A DNA stretch of 31,869 nt from positions 1 through 31,869 of the forward strand of contig DATBEM010000227.1 in the NCBI GenBank assembly GCA_036276115.1. Reading direction: 5' to 3'. Source of the stretch: Trebonia sp036276115 (lineage in GTDB: Bacteria > Actinomycetota > Actinomycetes > Streptosporangiales > Streptosporangiaceae). This document shows positions 30,822-31,869 of the stretch, piece after piece. Every line of letters begins with the position of its first letter. Position 1 is the first letter of the stretch. The notes beneath the pieces were generated by a model, which made no database searches, had not been told where the DNA came from, and was given only the letters and a program-made list of their open reading frames with translations. The position numbers and the translations under genes were made by a program.

Positions 30822-31869
30822 ATGGCTCAGCACAGCAGGCGGGCTCTCGTGATCGCCGGCGGCTTCGGCGTTCCCCCCGCTGAGGAGGTCGACCCGACGG
30901 CCGACGGCCGGCTCTCCCTCAAGAACCTGGAACGCCTGCCCGCCCGCGAGGTGCCGGCGGCCGCGTTGTCGGCCGGGGTGTACCTGCGCCAGGGCGGGAC
31001 CCGGGCCGCGCACGTGCAGGCGCTCATCGAGGCGGCCGAGTCGGGCGAGCTGCCGCCGGTCCTGGTCCAGCAGGATGGCTGGCGCGTCATCGACGGGCTG
31101 CACCGGCTGGAGGCCGCGCGCACGCGCGGCGACCGCCTGGTGCGGGCCCGCTTCGTGGACTGCACCGACTCCGAGGCGCTGGTGCTGGCGATGGCGGCCA
31201 ACAGCGCGCACGGGCTGCCGCTGGCGCGGCCCGACCGCGTCGCCGGCGCCCGCCACGTCCTGGCCGCCCATCCCGACTGGTCCGACCGGGCCATCGCGGC
31301 GATCTCGGGGCTGAGCGCGGGGACGATCGCCGCGCTGCGCGAGCGCCCGGCCGACGGGGAGCGCGACACCGGCAAGCGGCTCGGCCGCGACGGCCGGCGC
31401 CGCCCGGTGGCCGCCGGCGAGGGCCGCCGCCGGGCGGCGGAGTACATCAGCGCCCATCCCGACGCCCCGCTGCGGCAGGTCGCCCGGGAGACCGACGTGT
31501 CGCTCGGAACCGTCCACGACGTGAGCGTCCGGCTCCGGCGGGGCGCGGCCCCGGAGACCGGCGGCCGCCCGGCCCCCCGGCCGGTACGCGCGGTCCCGCC
31601 GCCGGCGCCCGCCCCGGCGGCGCTGTCCCCCGGGGGCGCTGTCCCTGGGGGCACTGTTCCCGGCGGCACTATCCCCGGGGGCGCTGTCCCCGGCGGCACT
31701 ATCCCCGGCGGCACTGTCCCCGGCGGCACTGTCCCCGGCAACACCATCAGCGCCGGCCGGCGACGCCTTCCGGCGCAGCCAGGCCACGCCGGTCGCCACG
31801 ATGCCGGCCAGCCCCTCCGGGTCCACCAGCAGCACCACGGTGAGCAGCACGCCCTCGACGATGAGGATG
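30822..31869 (+). CDS. ParB-domain transcriptional regulator, StrR-like (3' end outside window)
   Basis: ATG 30822 follows GGAAGGGG and opens a frame to the window end. The N-terminal part has the ParB/Srx-like nuclease fold: VPAAALSAGVYLRQGG, then VLVQQDGWRVIDGLHRLEAART and the ALVLAMAANSAHGLPL helix. A helix-turn-helix follows in WSDRAIAAISGLSAGTIAALR, with a possible second at RQVARETDVSLGTVHDV. StrR-type regulators of streptomycin and glycopeptide clusters share this layout. From about residue 267 the protein becomes a Pro-Gly repeat (PGGTVPGGTI type) coded by a 15-base tandem repeat, and then a tail with no obvious domain. That tail overlaps a different open frame on the minus strand that looks more gene-like, so the true C-terminus may be shorter or shifted. 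Confidence 0.75.
   Translation, partial: MAQHSRRALVIAGGFGVPPAEEVDPTADGRLSLKNLERLPAREVPAAALSAGVYLRQGGTRAAHVQALIEAAESGELPPVLVQQDGWRVIDGLHRLEAARTRGDRLVRARFVDCTDSEALVLAMAANSAHGLPLARPDRVAGARHVLAAHPDWSDRAIAAISGLSAGTIAALRERPADGERDTGKRLGRDGRRRPVAAGEGRRRAAEYISAHPDAPLRQVARETDVSLGTVHDVSVRLRRGAAPETGGRPAPRPVRAVPPPAPAPAALSPGGAVPGGTVPGGTIPGGAVPGGTIPGGTVPGGTVPGNTISAGRRRLPAQPGHAGRHDAGQPLRVHQQHHGEQHALDDED
31620..31739. repeat. Eight tandem 15-base repeats
   Basis: Eight units of 15 bases (type GGCACTGTCCCCGGC) run from 31620 to 31739 with few changes. The length is a multiple of three, so they code a 5-residue repeat on both strands: PGGT(V/I) on plus and AAGDS on minus. Confidence 0.9.
31749..31868 (-). CDS. 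Possible C-terminal end of a membrane permease (5' end outside window, 3' limit unclear)
   Basis: The minus-strand frame entering from the right edge reads ILIVEGVLLTVVLLVDPEGL followed by AGIVATGVAWLRRK, a hydrophobic helix and a basic end. This resembles the C-terminus of LivM-type branched-chain amino acid ABC permeases (a hydrophobic helix then P-x-GL). The frame has no stop until 30765 because it runs through the 15-base repeat and antisense to the regulator gene. The given left limit is therefore only where the permease-like character ends. This is a weak call. Confidence 0.3.

Noticed and set aside
31620..31739. CRISPR array
   Set aside because: The units are directly adjacent 15-base repeats with no spacers.
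30765..31850. 361-residue minus-strand protein opposite the ParB-like regulator
   Set aside because: Only the first 40 or so residues look like a protein; the rest is antisense to a conserved ParB-type domain.
1..31869. tRNA, rRNA, insertion sequences, transposases or attachment sites
   Set aside because: None were recognised on either strand.

Overview
The window is very GC-rich DNA with actinobacterial codon use, GTG starts, frequent 1-4 base gene overlaps and a SARP regulator. It is most consistent with a Streptomyces-like or rarer filamentous actinomycete. It holds most of a type II polyketide (aromatic polyketide) gene cluster. The set of enzymes is the one used to make angucyclinones: KS-alpha, chain length factor, ACP, C9 ketoreductase, two-domain aromatase/cyclase, TcmI-type cyclase and several PgaE/JadH-type flavin hydroxylases. 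A two-domain antibiotic-biosynthesis monooxygenase of the JadG/AlpJ/GilOII type suggests that ring B is opened and contracted, as in the kinamycin/fluostatin (benzofluorene) branch.

Layout: an ECF41-like sigma factor cut by the left edge (2-889); SARP regulator (1204-2058); a divergent HemY-like flavoprotein (2168-3637); a small DUF6059 protein on the minus strand; a TfdB-like flavin monooxygenase (4186-5952); cyclase and ketoreductase on the minus strand (6101-7304); a plus-strand tailoring operon (7484-14814) of an O-methyltransferase-like protein, three flavin monooxygenases, the aromatase/cyclase and the JadG-like oxygenase; a minus-strand nitrogen operon (20970 down to 14887) of amidase, glutamine synthetase-like ligase, DUF3050 protein, 2[4Fe-4S] ferredoxin and an unrecognised 630-residue protein; a plus-strand operon (21238-25864) of adenylosuccinate lyase-like enzyme, GNAT acetyltransferase, KS-alpha, CLF and ACP; then a YdeI-like protein, MMPL exporter, alpha/beta hydrolase, SDR and a ParB/StrR-like regulator cut by the right edge.

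The most interesting content is the nitrogen cassette. Glutamine synthetase-like ligase, amidase, adenylosuccinate lyase-like enzyme and GNAT acetyltransferase together match the acetylhydrazine/glutamylhydrazine route known from fosfazinomycin and kinamycin, in which a ready-made N-N unit is carried on glutamate and then attached to the polyketide. The O-methyltransferase-like protein has a damaged SAM motif, as would suit an AlpH-type enzyme that couples glutamylhydrazine to the polyketide without SAM. I therefore predict a diazo- or hydrazine-bearing benzofluorene/angucycline. The parts with no assigned role (DUF3050, its ferredoxin, the 630-residue protein and the divergent HemY-like oxidase) are the best candidates for unknown N-N chemistry.

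Limits: all family calls are from reading the proteins, without database searches. Names of characterised homologues are from memory and are used as family labels, not as proven orthology.
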